From assembly GCF_027942295.1 (NCBI RefSeq), contig NZ_CP101416.1:434001-498000 (forward strand): a stretch of 64,000 nt of DNA, read 5' to 3'. The notes under the pieces are model-generated. The model ran no database searches. It was not told the origin of the DNA and saw only the letters and a program-made list of their open reading frames with translations. Position 1 is the stretch's first letter. Every line of letters begins with the position of its first letter. Both the position numbers and the translations under genes were made by a program. This DNA comes from Pseudanabaena sp. Chao 1811 (lineage in GTDB: Bacteria > Cyanobacteriota > Cyanobacteriia > Pseudanabaenales > Pseudanabaenaceae). This document shows positions 1 to 7,902 of the stretch, piece after piece.

Positions 1-326
1 AGTCTTGCCTCAATCAAATCCATATCTTGCTTTGGAGTAGCAATGCCCTGTTTCGATTTCTTTTGAAAGGAATGCAAAACATAAACAACATCAGCAAATT
101 TGATCGTATAAACTGCCCGATAAGTGTCTCCATCAAAATCTTCTACTATTTCCACAACTCCAGCACCTTTAAAACCTTTAAGTGGCTTAGCAGAAGGATG
201 TTTATCTCCACATTGAGCGATGTACAAAGCATAACCCACAACTTGCTGAACCTCGTCTGGGAAATCTTTTAAATCATCTAGCGAACTCCCAATCCACTCA
301 ACAGATTTCAACGGTAAAATACTCAC
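1..326 (-). CDS. HigB/Gp49-like toxin of a type II toxin-antitoxin module, C-terminus cut by the window edge
   Basis: About 108 codons are visible; the 3' end lies outside the window. I place the start at a GTG at 326, because the ATG just upstream is followed at once by TGA. The reading begins V-S-I-L-P-L-K-S-V-E-W-I-G and contains LKDFPDEVQQVVGYAL, PLKGFKGAGVVEI, TYRAVYTIKF and VYVLHSFQKKSKQG. This is the pattern of phage-derived Gp49-like/HigB toxins of the RelE superfamily, ribosome-dependent mRNA interferases. In this family an XRE antitoxin usually follows the toxin, so the partner is expected to the left of the window. A perfect inverted repeat at 334-353 lies immediately upstream and may be its operator. 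The family call is good; activity cannot be judged without the C-terminus. Confidence 0.75.
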   Translation of the reverse strand, partial: MSILPLKSVEWIGSSLDDLKDFPDEVQQVVGYALYIAQCGDKHPSAKPLKGFKGAGVVEIVEDFDGDTYRAVYTIKFADVVYVLHSFQKKSKQGIATPKQDMDLIEAR

Positions 327-333
327 ATTACAA

Positions 334-353
334 ATATGCTAACACTAGCATAT
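334..353. promoter_or_regulatory. Perfect 8+4+8 inverted repeat upstream of the HigB-like gene, possible autoregulatory operator
   Basis: ATATGCTA (334-341), spacer ACAC, then TAGCATAT (346-353). It is symmetrical and ends 8 bases before the GTG start at 326, where the antitoxin or toxin-antitoxin complex of such modules usually binds. The operator role is inferred from position only. Confidence 0.4.
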
Positions 354-512
354 CGCATAAAATTAATATTGTGGCATAAAGCTTTAAAAGCAGATGTAGT
401 TAAACAATCGTCTGATATGGCGATCGCGAATCTTTACTATTACTTCAATTAGATAATTCAAGACTATGCAAACACTACCTAAAATCGAAGAAATATTAAT
501 CGCAGTTATCAA

Positions 513-610
513 GGCACTGGTCAGTTAAATCGTGATAGACATATTTGAGTCTTTTTTATCGACATGAAATGGACGTTTCAGAACTCATCCCACATTAGCT
601 GACCAGTGCC
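513..610. repeat. 98-bp MITE-like element, copy 1
   Basis: The ends are inverted: GGCACTGGTCAGTT at 513-526 and AGCTGACCAGTGCC at 597-610 (13 of 14 match). The interior has a CATGAAATGG...CGTTTCA block. A second copy with the same ends and interior lies at 38965-39061. There is no coding capacity and no clear target duplication. Both copies sit beside broken genes. Confidence 0.65.
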
Positions 611-815
611 TAGGTTTAACTGCTTGATGGTGCAATGTGGTGATGACGCTTGCTGGTGATCGTTTGCTAAGTGGCATCTCGCCAAGCTGACCGATGAGGG
701 CATTGATAAAAGCGATCGCCTTGAGGCAGGAGGATTCTTATGCCCAAAGCCTGGATCGGCTATCCGATGCGAAAGGATTATGTCACGCCAGACTTTTACG
801 AGTTACAAGACGCAT

Positions 816-893
816 ATTAAGAAGGAAGCACCCAATGGGTGCTTCTTTCTTAATATGGAAGGGGCGGCGCATTGCGCCGCCCCTTCCATATTA
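816..893. repeat. Two abutting long hairpins 3' of the Uma2 gene
   Basis: The first hairpin (816-854) has 18-bp arms with a single G-T mismatch around AAT. The second (851-893) has perfect 20-bp arms, TAATATGGAAGGGGCGGCGC, with an ATT loop and the GGCGGCGC/GCGCCGCC core seen elsewhere in the window. The second contains the stop codon of the leftward Uma2 gene, so it probably acts as its terminator. Confidence 0.7.
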
Positions 894-1574
894 TGTGACT
901 ACGACATTAGCCCTCACCCATTTCCGAAATTCTCTTAAAGCTCCACTTTCTCCTAAAGTTAAGCGTTGCTGCACATATTCGACAATAATCGCGGCGGGTA
1001 AATCAGGAAAGGCTAAACTCTTCTCAATCGGTTTATATTCTCCATTCTCTAGAGCCAGAAATTCTAAGCTATAGCCATCATAGCGCCACACTTCAGGCAC
1101 ACCAAGTAAGGCATATATCGGTAAACGGCGATCGCTTGGATTGGTGATATCAACTTCTAAAACTAAATCAGGCGGTGGATCTTGCCCAACAATCACATTC
1201 TCTTGAGCGCGAATCCTTAACTCATTTTTGAGGTAATAACAAGAATCTGGTTCCCCACCTATTTTTAGTTCAGGTATTTTCATTAGCAAAGAACCTAGAC
1301 ATCGCATATCAATTTCTAGTTCATCTACATAAACTGTTAATAATCTATCAAAAAAGCGACTGCTACCTTCGTGAAGTGAGAGGGGAGACATGATTTCGAG
1401 AGTGTCGTTGAGGTAATGAAATAAAGTCTTGCGGCGATCGCCTAGATCGGTAAGTAAATTTTCAAAAGTATGCCAACTAACGTTATGCAAAATCACGCGA
1501 TTTTCGGCAAGGGGGCGGTTTTGTTCAGCGATCGGCGATGGGGAATTAGTTTTTCTGATTGTTGTGGCGGTCAT
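891..1574 (-). CDS. Uma2 family (DUF820) putative PD-(D/E)XK endonuclease
   Basis: 227 aa from the chosen start. I use the ATG at 1574 because GGAGG lies seven bases before it; an in-frame ATG five codons further up lacks such a site. The fold-defining stretch is visible: DRLLTVYVDEL, then ELKIGGEPDSCYYLKN, then PPPDLVLEVDITNPS, which supplies the acidic residues of a PD-(D/E)XK-like centre, and VPEVWRYDG. Uma2/DUF820 proteins are very common in cyanobacteria in many paralogues and have no settled role. A second member is at 41067-41627. The gene stands alone, with a long hairpin over its stop codon. Confidence 0.8.
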   Translation of the reverse strand: MTATTIRKTNSPSPIAEQNRPLAENRVILHNVSWHTFENLLTDLGDRRKTLFHYLNDTLEIMSPLSLHEGSSRFFDRLLTVYVDELEIDMRCLGSLLMKIPELKIGGEPDSCYYLKNELRIRAQENVIVGQDPPPDLVLEVDITNPSDRRLPIYALLGVPEVWRYDGYSLEFLALENGEYKPIEKSLAFPDLPAAIIVEYVQQRLTLGESGALREFRKWVRANVVVT

Positions 1575-1636
1575 AGTGATTTCCTCCAATCTGAATTAGA
1601 TCTAGCGATCGCGTACATTCTTACTCCTGTTAATTT

Positions 1637-1695
1637 TAACGTGAGTTCGATAACGCGCTTTGCGCCGCGCAAATGACGTTATCGAACTCACGTTA
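1637..1695. repeat. Hairpin element with 19-bp perfect arms and nested inner hairpin
   Basis: TAACGTGAGTTCGATAACG (1637-1655) is exactly complementary to 1677-1695. The 21-base loop itself folds as TTTGCGC-C-GCGCAAA. The outer sequence resembles the ends of the 160-bp repeat at 21737-21894 and 25512-25670, so this may be a reduced member of that family. It lies between the Uma2 start and tRNA-His, about 60 bases from the Uma2 ATG. Confidence 0.6.
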
Positions 1696-1774
1696 TTTTA
1701 GAAATTTTTGGAAATTTTCAAAAAAGCTCTTGTCTAAATACACGCACTAGTATTAAGATAGATAACGGTTAAAT

Positions 1775-1848
1775 GGCGAGCGTAGCCAAGTGGTTAAGGC
1801 AGAGGTTTGTGGTTCCTCCACGCGTGGGTTCAATTCCCATCGTTCGCC
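1775..1848 (+). tRNA. tRNA-His (anticodon GTG)
   Basis: A full cloverleaf can be drawn. G-1 pairs with the discriminator C73, the special feature of tRNA-His. The acceptor is GCGAGCG/CGTTCGC, with T8 A9, a D-arm with GCC/GGC, an anticodon arm GAGG-T-TTGTGGT-T-CCTC with anticodon GTG, and a T-arm GTGGG-TTCAATT-CCCAT. One U-U opposition closes the anticodon stem. CCA is not encoded, as is usual in cyanobacteria. A strong terminator follows at 1875-1914. Confidence 0.95.
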
Positions 1849-1874
1849 CTTAAAAATTAAAACCATAAAAACCC

Positions 1875-1914
1875 AAAACAAAAGAGAGTGCCTAGCGCTC
1901 TCTTTTGTTTTTTG
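1875..1914 (+). terminator. Rho-independent terminator after tRNA-His
   Basis: 14-bp perfect stem AAAACAAAAGAGAG (1875-1888) with CTCTCTTTTGTTTT (1898-1911), a nine-base loop and a T run. Confidence 0.85.
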
Positions 1915-2017
1915 AGTATTTTGACGCTATCTCATGGGTCTAAAATTGCGAGAGAGTTTTATTTGTGTTTGGCAAACTTTCTCTTGGCAATTTTTAATTA
2001 AGGACTGCTGTATTTTC

Positions 2018-4276
2018 ATGGGCAAGACAGTTACAAGATTTTGGGCGATCGCCTTAATCGCACTTTTGAGCGTCGTATCGCTCGGTGGCTTATTTCCACA
2101 AGGTTCAAGGGCTGAGGGAAATGCGATCTCGATCGCGGTGGCAGCCCCTCTAAGCGGCGATGGAGCCAGTGGTGGACAGGAAATTGTCGATAGCGTCAAA
2201 CTATATATTGATGCAACTAATCGGGATGGGGGGATCAATGGTCGTCAGCTTAAATTAAATGTTTTTGATGATAAGGGTAATGTGGATGGGGCAACTCAAG
2301 TTGCTAACGACATTGCCAAAAGTGATGCTCTTGTAGTTTTAGGACATCGCTCCTCTGATGCTTCGATCGCTGCGGGTAGTATCTATCAAGACAAGAAATT
2401 ACCAGCGATTACGGGGACGGCGAATAATCCCAAAGTTACGAGCGATCGCCCCTATTATTTTCGGATAATTTATACCAATCCTGCTCTTGCGAAAACCCTG
2501 TCCATCTATGCCCAGCAGGTACTTCAGTTCAAAACTGCAAGTGTGATTTATGACAAAGCTAGCAAAAATGAACAAGCCCAGTCAGAAGTAATTAAGTCTG
2601 CCTTTGAAGCCAATGGTAATGGCAAAATTCAAAAAATTTGGGCGATCGATTCTGACCCCAATAATCGCAAATCTTCGGTGCAGCAAATTGTCAATGAAAT
2701 TGCCGCCGAGCCTGAAACGGGAATTTTGTTTTTAACTTTATCTAAAGAAGAGGTTGCTGAAGATTTTTTGGTAGCTCTCAAACAAAAGGGGTTAAAGAAT
2801 TCGATTTTAGGTGAGCAGGCTCTCGGTCGAGAAAACTTTGCCAAACGTTTTGAAAAATATGATGAAGAAAAGAAAAATGCAGGATTCTTTACGGATGGAA
2901 TGTATGTGCCATTGCCGATCTTGTTTGACAGCGCAGGAGCTGATGCTCAAGACTTCTTAACTGCCTATCAAAAAGCCTATAACAAGACTCCCTCGTACTT
3001 AGGGGCAAAGTTTTATGAGGCAGCGATCGCCGCAGTGGACGCAATTCGTAAAGCCAATCCTAAAGGCACAAACATAGAAGGCGATCGCGAACAGGTGCGT
3101 GATGCTCTGTCAAAACTCAACAATCGCAAGGTGGGGATCAGGGGCTTAACGGGTTTGCTGTACTTTAATAGCGATCGTAATAGCGACCAGCCTGTGCGCC
3201 TTGCCCAATTCCAAAACCAAAAACTAATTTCCGCATCTCAACAATTTACGCCGATCGCCAATCCTGAACGGTTGAATTTACCTAAAGAATTGCAATCGGG
3301 CAGTATTGTCCAGTCGGGCGATCAATATTTTTGGCGGCAGCGTGTGGTTTACGCAGGTATGGATATCAATAAGTTGAATCGGATTGATAAGTCCACCTTT
3401 ACCGCCGATTTTTATGTATGGTTCCGCTATAGCGGTGGTGATGAACCTACCGAAATTCAATTTCCTGATGCAGTGAGCAATAGCGTCAATCCTACGGCTC
3501 CCGTATTTGATGGCAAAGCTCCGATCAAGGCGCAGGTAGTTAATGGTTTAAACTATCGCCTCTATCGGGTGCGTGGCGAGTTCCGTAATGCCTTTGATTT
3601 TCGCGATTATCCCTTTGACTCGCAAAGATTGAATTTACGCTTTGATAATCCCAACTTGTCCACCGAGCGCCTAGTTTATGCGATCGATAAGGTTGGCTTA
3701 AAACTACCAAGACCTGAAGCCGATGAACGTAAGCCATTTCAAGGGCTGCAACTGTGGAATTTTAAAAGTATTACCTATTTCCAAGATTCCTCACGTAGTA
3801 CCTCCACCCAAGGCGATCCCGATCTATTTCAATCCAATGCTCAAATTGAATATCCCGGTTTGAGTATTCGCATGACCTTCCAGCGCAAAACCTTAGTATT
3901 TCTCTCTAAGAATGTTTTGCCCTTAATTTTGCTATCTCTCTTAACCTATTGCTGCCTATTCTTCCCCTACAGCATGTTTGTACCCCGCACGATGGCTCCT
4001 GCGTCGGCATTACTATCAGGAATTGTGTTGTTACTCTCCTTTAACAATCAACTCCCTGAAGTTGGTTACACCGTGGCAATGGAATATGTGTTTTATGTCT
4101 ATTTCTGTTTATGTTTATTACCAATTTTAGTCACAGTAATCGGTACAAAATTGGACAAAGATGGTCATAAAAAAGCCTTTAAATATCTAAATATCGCTTC
4201 GTGGATTGTCTATCCATTGATTCTGATAATTACCATCTCTACCTTTGCGATTACCTATAGCGATCGCTTAGTTTAA
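2018..4276 (+). CDS. Periplasmic-binding-protein / pentameric ligand-gated ion channel fusion
   Basis: 752 aa from ATG 2018, which starts a clear signal peptide (MGKTVTRFWAIALIALLSVV) with AAGGA upstream; an in-frame ATG at 1934 would add 28 residues that do not look like a signal. Residues about 37-400 are a type 1 periplasmic binding protein of the branched-chain amino acid/LivK class (ISIAVAAPLSGDGASGGQEI, GGINGRQLKLNVFDD). Residues about 430-620 are a Cys-loop-type extracellular domain: TFTADFYVWFRYSG, then the Pro-loop FDFRDYPFDSQRLNLRFDN near residues 525-545. Four membrane helices follow: M1 LVFLSKNVLPLILLSLLTY, an M2-M3 block with NNQLPEVGYTVAMEYVFYVY, and M4 near the end. The likely role is an inner-membrane ion channel gated by a solute bound in the extra N-terminal domain. 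Ligand and ion selectivity are unknown. A terminator follows, so it may be transcribed alone. Confidence 0.85.
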   Translation: MGKTVTRFWAIALIALLSVVSLGGLFPQGSRAEGNAISIAVAAPLSGDGASGGQEIVDSVKLYIDATNRDGGINGRQLKLNVFDDKGNVDGATQVANDIAKSDALVVLGHRSSDASIAAGSIYQDKKLPAITGTANNPKVTSDRPYYFRIIYTNPALAKTLSIYAQQVLQFKTASVIYDKASKNEQAQSEVIKSAFEANGNGKIQKIWAIDSDPNNRKSSVQQIVNEIAAEPETGILFLTLSKEEVAEDFLVALKQKGLKNSILGEQALGRENFAKRFEKYDEEKKNAGFFTDGMYVPLPILFDSAGADAQDFLTAYQKAYNKTPSYLGAKFYEAAIAAVDAIRKANPKGTNIEGDREQVRDALSKLNNRKVGIRGLTGLLYFNSDRNSDQPVRLAQFQNQKLISASQQFTPIANPERLNLPKELQSGSIVQSGDQYFWRQRVVYAGMDINKLNRIDKSTFTADFYVWFRYSGGDEPTEIQFPDAVSNSVNPTAPVFDGKAPIKAQVVNGLNYRLYRVRGEFRNAFDFRDYPFDSQRLNLRFDNPNLSTERLVYAIDKVGLKLPRPEADERKPFQGLQLWNFKSITYFQDSSRSTSTQGDPDLFQSNAQIEYPGLSIRMTFQRKTLVFLSKNVLPLILLSLLTYCCLFFPYSMFVPRTMAPASALLSGIVLLLSFNNQLPEVGYTVAMEYVFYVYFCLCLLPILVTVIGTKLDKDGHKKAFKYLNIASWIVYPLILIITISTFAITYSDRLV

Positions 4277-4283
4277 TTTGAAC

Positions 4284-4323
4284 AATGAGGTTGTGGCACT
4301 TTGTGTCACAACCTCATTTTTGT
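4284..4323 (+). terminator. Terminator after the channel fusion gene
   Basis: AATGAGGTTGTG (4284-4295) pairs with CACAACCTCATT (4307-4318), followed by TTTTGTTT. Confidence 0.75.
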
Positions 4324-5155
4324 TTGAGCAATAACAACTAAAAAATGTCATCAGCTTTCTGTCAGTTAGCTGTAAGGGAACTATGAATATTAAGTGGAAA
4401 TCTCAACTATTGTTGTTTATGGTGGCAATAACCACCTCGGTCTTATCAGCATATTCGGGGTTTGAAGCGAACAATGCCATGATCGAGAATGCCAAGAAAC
4501 GGGAACTGAATATCACAGCTACATTAATTCAGAACAATATTAACGAGCAGATTAACAAAGCTGCTGCCCGTGCATCAATGGTGTCTTCGTTACCCTCGAT
4601 CAAACAAGCTTTTCGCGCCAAAGACCGCGAAGCGATCGCATCCCGCCTATTGCCTGCCATGATTGTTCAACGCGATCAGTTTGGCGTGAGAGAAGGACAG
4701 TTTATTCTGCCACCTGCCATCTCTTTTCTCCGCATCTATGCTCTCAAGGATGGACATGGCGAAGATTTGAGCGGATTTCGCCAGATGATTCTTGTTGCCA
4801 ATCGCACTGGAGAACCCCAACGTGGTATGGAAATCGGTCGTCGCGGACTCAGCATTCGTGCCGTCTATCCCGTCAAAGATGATGGGGGATTGATTGGCTC
4901 CTTTGAAATTGGGATGAGCTTCTCATCGGTACTAACCCAAACTAAGGCAAATACTGGATTTGATGTCGGTGTGTTTATTGACGATAAGTTGATGACTGAG
5001 GTAGCCACATTAAATCCTCGTCCCGATAGTGAGCGAATCATCGGTGGCCACCAAACCATTGAAGTTACTGATTGGGCAGCGATTAAGCCATTACTGTCTC
5101 CTGCAATCTTTGCCAAGTCTCGCGATGTTTCCTTTGACCTGCTCACGGTAAATGG

Positions 5156-6187
5156 TACAGCCTATTGAGGGAAAGAGTAGTACAAGATAAGCTAGGATAG
5201 CAAAACCCAAAAGAGAGTAAAAAATGGCACCTTACTCACTAGATCTCAGAGAAAAGATCGTAGCAAACTACGAAGCAGGAAATACATCGATTCGGGAAGT
5301 AGCGAAGCAATTTCAAGTCGCGACGAAAACAGTGCAAAAACTACTGAATCAATACCGAGAGACAGGAGAACTAAACCACAAACCATTAGGTAGTCCAATC
5401 AAAAGTCCCCTCGAAGCGCATCAGGAGAAAATCCTCGAAATTGTCTCAGAGCATCCAGATTGGACACTATGGCAGTACTGTGAAGAAGTAGCAGAACAAA
5501 CAGGAGTATCAGTGACCACAGGCAGCATGTGCCGATTTTTCCAGAGGCATAACATCACTCTAAAAAAAAGACCTATCGCCATGAAAAGGTAAAAAGTGAG
5601 GCAGTACAACAGCAAAGATGTGAATTTTGGGAAGCATTGAATGAAGTGAAAGCTGAAGATCTGATTTGTATTGATGAAACGGGAGTATGGCAGGGGATGG
5701 AACGCTCTGTGGCAAGAAGTGAATGTGGCAAAAGAGTATTCAGTCTTCGTCCCTTTTACAAAGGTCAGAAATACACAATAATTGGCGCTATTTCAGTTGA
5801 TGGGATTGTTTGCCTGAAAACGATTCAGGGTTCTATGAAAGGAGCAGATTTTCTCACCTTTGTCCAAGATGACCTAGTACCTAAATTACGTCCTGAGCAT
5901 AGGATCATCATGGATAACCTCAACTGCCATAAAGTTGAGGGGGTCGCAAAAGCAATTACAGCGACAGGTGCTAAGATTTTGTACTTACCCACCTATTCTC
6001 CTGATTTTAATCCAATTGAGATGATGTGGTCGGTTCTCAAATATTTTATTAGATTGCTTAGACCTCATTCTCAAAAACTACTTCAGCATTTAATCAACGT
6101 TTTCCCTTACTTGTTAGAAAAAGATTTCTTCAAAAATTGGTTTACTAAGTGTTGTTACTGTACTACTTAATCCCTCAATGGACTGTA
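5156..6187 (+). mobile_element. IS630-family insertion sequence with TA target duplication
   Basis: The element is 5158-6185 (1028 bp), flanked by TA at 5156-5157 and TA at 6186-6187. Its ends are inverted: CAGCCTATTGAGGGA on the left and CAGTCCATTGAGGGA read inward on the right; over 27 bp, 22 match and both end in AGTAGTACA. TA duplication and a DDE transposase in two frames are characteristic of IS630. It sits inside the Cache domain codons of the sensor gene. Well preserved ends suggest a recent insertion. Confidence 0.9.
5224..6170 (+). CDS. IS630-family transposase, two frames joined by a probable -1 frameshift
   Basis: Frame A (5224-5592) is the N-terminal helix-turn-helix half: MAPYSLDLREKIVANYEAG, IREVAKQFQVATKTVQKLL. 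Frame B runs from about 5566 to 6170 and carries the catalytic DDE residues: ICIDETGVW, IIMDNLNCHK and PTYSPDFNPIEMMWS. The frames meet at a run of eight A (5562-5569). Slipping back one base there reads K-K-K-T-Y-R-H-E-K-V into frame B and gives a single protein of about 315 aa, normal for the family. All catalytic residues are present, so the element could be active. Confidence 0.85.
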
Positions 6188-6550
6188 TCGATTATGGGCT
6201 TGTCTTAGTGCCAGTGCTTGACTATAAGGGCGAACGCATTGGTGCAGTAGTTGCAGTTCGTGACTTTGGCGAATTCCAAAACCAACAAAGGTGGGCGCTC
6301 ACAAGCACCGTTGCCATGTCGGGACTACAGATAGTATTGCTAACAGGTGCATTGTTACTGGTAGTCAATGCCATGCTACTGAAACCATTTGAGGCGATCG
6401 CTAGTGCCAGCAATCAGCTTGCCGATGGTAAACCAGTTGCCGATCTGGAGGATTTGGCAAACCGTCGCGACGAAATTGGGGACATGGCGCGATCACTACA
6501 AGCACTCGTCGCTCAAGGGAACTCGAAGAGTGATGATAGGGAGTCCCACA

Positions 6551-7810
6551 ATGCGTAGATATAGACCTTGGAAAATTTGGTTATCTCGCCTCCTCATCGC
6601 CTTGGTATGCGGATTTTCCATCTACTTTGCTACCGACATCGGGACAGGGTCAAACATAATAACGACGGCGATCTTTGCCCAATCTAATACGGAGACAGCA
6701 AGTAATGCGTCAGCCCCACTAGCTAAATTGCCAGCGATTAGTCCTGCCGAGGCAGCAAACCCTCCTGTGATCAAGGATAGCGTCAAAAAATCTACTCCAG
6801 ATGCCAACCCATTGGGGATGAATAATCTTGTACCTTTTCCATCTAACGTGGCTTTGCCAATGCGGGTTGGTGTGGCTTTATTTGTAAATAACATTAGCAA
6901 AATCAACGAAGCCACCAATACCTTTGAGAGTCAGTTCGATATTAGGTATGTCTGGAAAGACCCGCGTTTGGCGTTCGATACTGGCGAGATGGGAACGAAC
7001 CGTCTAGAATTTGGACAGGAAACTGCGGTAGCTAAGTTAGCAACCATCTGGAATCCCCAAATTAAAATTACCAACATCATTGAGAAAGATGCTCAAATTG
7101 TCCCCGGTTTATTCATCCACTACGATGGCAAGGTCGAACTCATCCAGCGAGTCAAAGCAACCTTCGAGAGCAAATTAACTTTAGATGCCTTCCCCTTTGA
7201 TACCCAGTCACTACTGGTAGCGATGTTGTCATCTAAGTATAATTCCAACCAGATTGCCCTGTCTCAGGATCAAGAAGATCTCAACGAATCAGGACTTGAT
7301 CAAGATCTCAAAGTTAATGGATGGAAGCCACAGGGTATTACCTTCAAAATGACACAAATCCGCGCTTGGAATGGCGCTTTTCTCCGTCAGATTGAGGCTC
7401 GCGTAGGAATGAAGCGAATTCCCAATGCAATTTTAGGCTCGATCTTCACTCCTTTTCTGCTGACTCTGATCGTGCCAACGATCTTGACCTTCTTTTCCAA
7501 TTCGGAATTAGGTCCCCGTTTAGTCGCATGGAGCGGCTCGATTTTGGCTTTGGTAGCCCTTACCTTCACTTTTTCAGTGCGCTATCCATGGCTCGGTAGT
7601 AACAGCCTTGTATCACAGATATTCACAACAGGTCATGCCTATCAGCTGATTTCTGTACTGCTGTCGATCACTTTACTAAATCCTGACATAGCTCGGCGGA
7701 TGGATCGGTTCATCGTTGCCGAACTCGTCAGATATCTACGGTGGATCGTTCCTGTTGGCTTTTTAGGTGTCTTAATCACCAAGTCATTGCTCACGGCTTT
7801 TGACTGGTAA
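6551..7810 (+). CDS. Pentameric ligand-gated ion channel subunit (Cys-loop/Pro-loop type)
   Basis: 419 aa. The start ATG at 6551 overlaps the stop of the Cache-HAMP gene (ATGCGTAG) and is followed by an N-terminal hydrophobic stretch (LLIALVCGFSIYFATDIG). After a low-complexity linker the channel extracellular domain begins: PMRVGVALFVNNISKINEAT, FESQFDIRYVWKDPRLAF, LATIWNPQIKITN, VELIQRVKATFESKLTL, and the Pro-loop LDAFPFDTQSL near residue 215. Hydrophobic segments near 290-316, 322-345, 358-377 and 395-415 fit M1-M4. Compared with the fusion protein at 2018 it lacks the binding-protein domain, so the two could form separate or mixed pentamers. Conserved aromatic/proline signatures support the family. 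Gating ligand unknown. Confidence 0.8.
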   Translation: MRRYRPWKIWLSRLLIALVCGFSIYFATDIGTGSNIITTAIFAQSNTETASNASAPLAKLPAISPAEAANPPVIKDSVKKSTPDANPLGMNNLVPFPSNVALPMRVGVALFVNNISKINEATNTFESQFDIRYVWKDPRLAFDTGEMGTNRLEFGQETAVAKLATIWNPQIKITNIIEKDAQIVPGLFIHYDGKVELIQRVKATFESKLTLDAFPFDTQSLLVAMLSSKYNSNQIALSQDQEDLNESGLDQDLKVNGWKPQGITFKMTQIRAWNGAFLRQIEARVGMKRIPNAILGSIFTPFLLTLIVPTILTFFSNSELGPRLVAWSGSILALVALTFTFSVRYPWLGSNSLVSQIFTTGHAYQLISVLLSITLLNPDIARRMDRFIVAELVRYLRWIVPVGFLGVLITKSLLTAFDW

Positions 7811-7902
7811 AGCGATCGCACCTTAGCGAGCTCGCTCATATGGGGAAGCAGGTGAAATGGCAAAATAGGGGGGAGTCATTTTCATGAATCGATAAAGATG
7901 CG
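7811..7902. other. Short spacer holding the probable left end of the IS1595 element
   Basis: Contains GGGGGGAGTCATTTTCATGA around 7868-7888 just before the transposase start, which has the look of an ISXO2-type end. I could not find a matching inverted right end, so the border is not fixed. Confidence 0.35.

Larger units (their letters stand above)
327..850. other. Gene debris between the toxin gene and the Uma2 gene
   Basis: No intact gene is visible. At 466-528 a short frame beginning M-Q-T-L-P-K-I-E-E-I-L runs straight into the 98-bp MITE-like repeat at 513-610 and stops inside it, so it looks like a gene start cut by the repeat. At 740-820 a 26-codon frame ([19 protein letters not shown]...) follows a strong GGAGGA ribosome-binding site. 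It could be a tiny gene, but it is more likely a remnant, because coding-like stretches continue in other frames around it. I see no recognisable family in either. Confidence 0.3.
4383..6558 (+). pseudogene. Cache-HAMP membrane sensor gene split by IS630
   Basis: The 5' part (4383-5157) encodes TM1 (LLLFMVAITTSVLSAYSGF) and most of an extracytoplasmic Cache domain (FLRIYALKDG, ILVANRTGEPQRGMEIGRRG, GLSIRAVYPVKDDGGLIGSF). The 3' part (6188-6558) encodes the end of Cache (DYGLVLVPVLDYKGERIGAV), TM2 and a HAMP domain (LKPFEAIASASNQLADGKPV ... EIGDMARSLQALV). Removing the IS (5158-6185) and one copy of the TA duplication joins ...VNG-I-DYGL... in frame and gives 381 aa. No kinase, cyclase or methyl-accepting domain follows HAMP, so the ancestral protein was a sensor without an output domain. 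The start has AAGGGA upstream. The last codons overlap the start of the next channel gene by 8 bases (ATGCGTAG), showing translational coupling. In its present state the product is truncated at about residue 261. Confidence 0.85.

Noticed and set aside
694-1074. A 126-codon plus-strand frame over the Uma2 3' end
   Set aside because: It is the antisense shadow of the Uma2 gene and the two hairpins.
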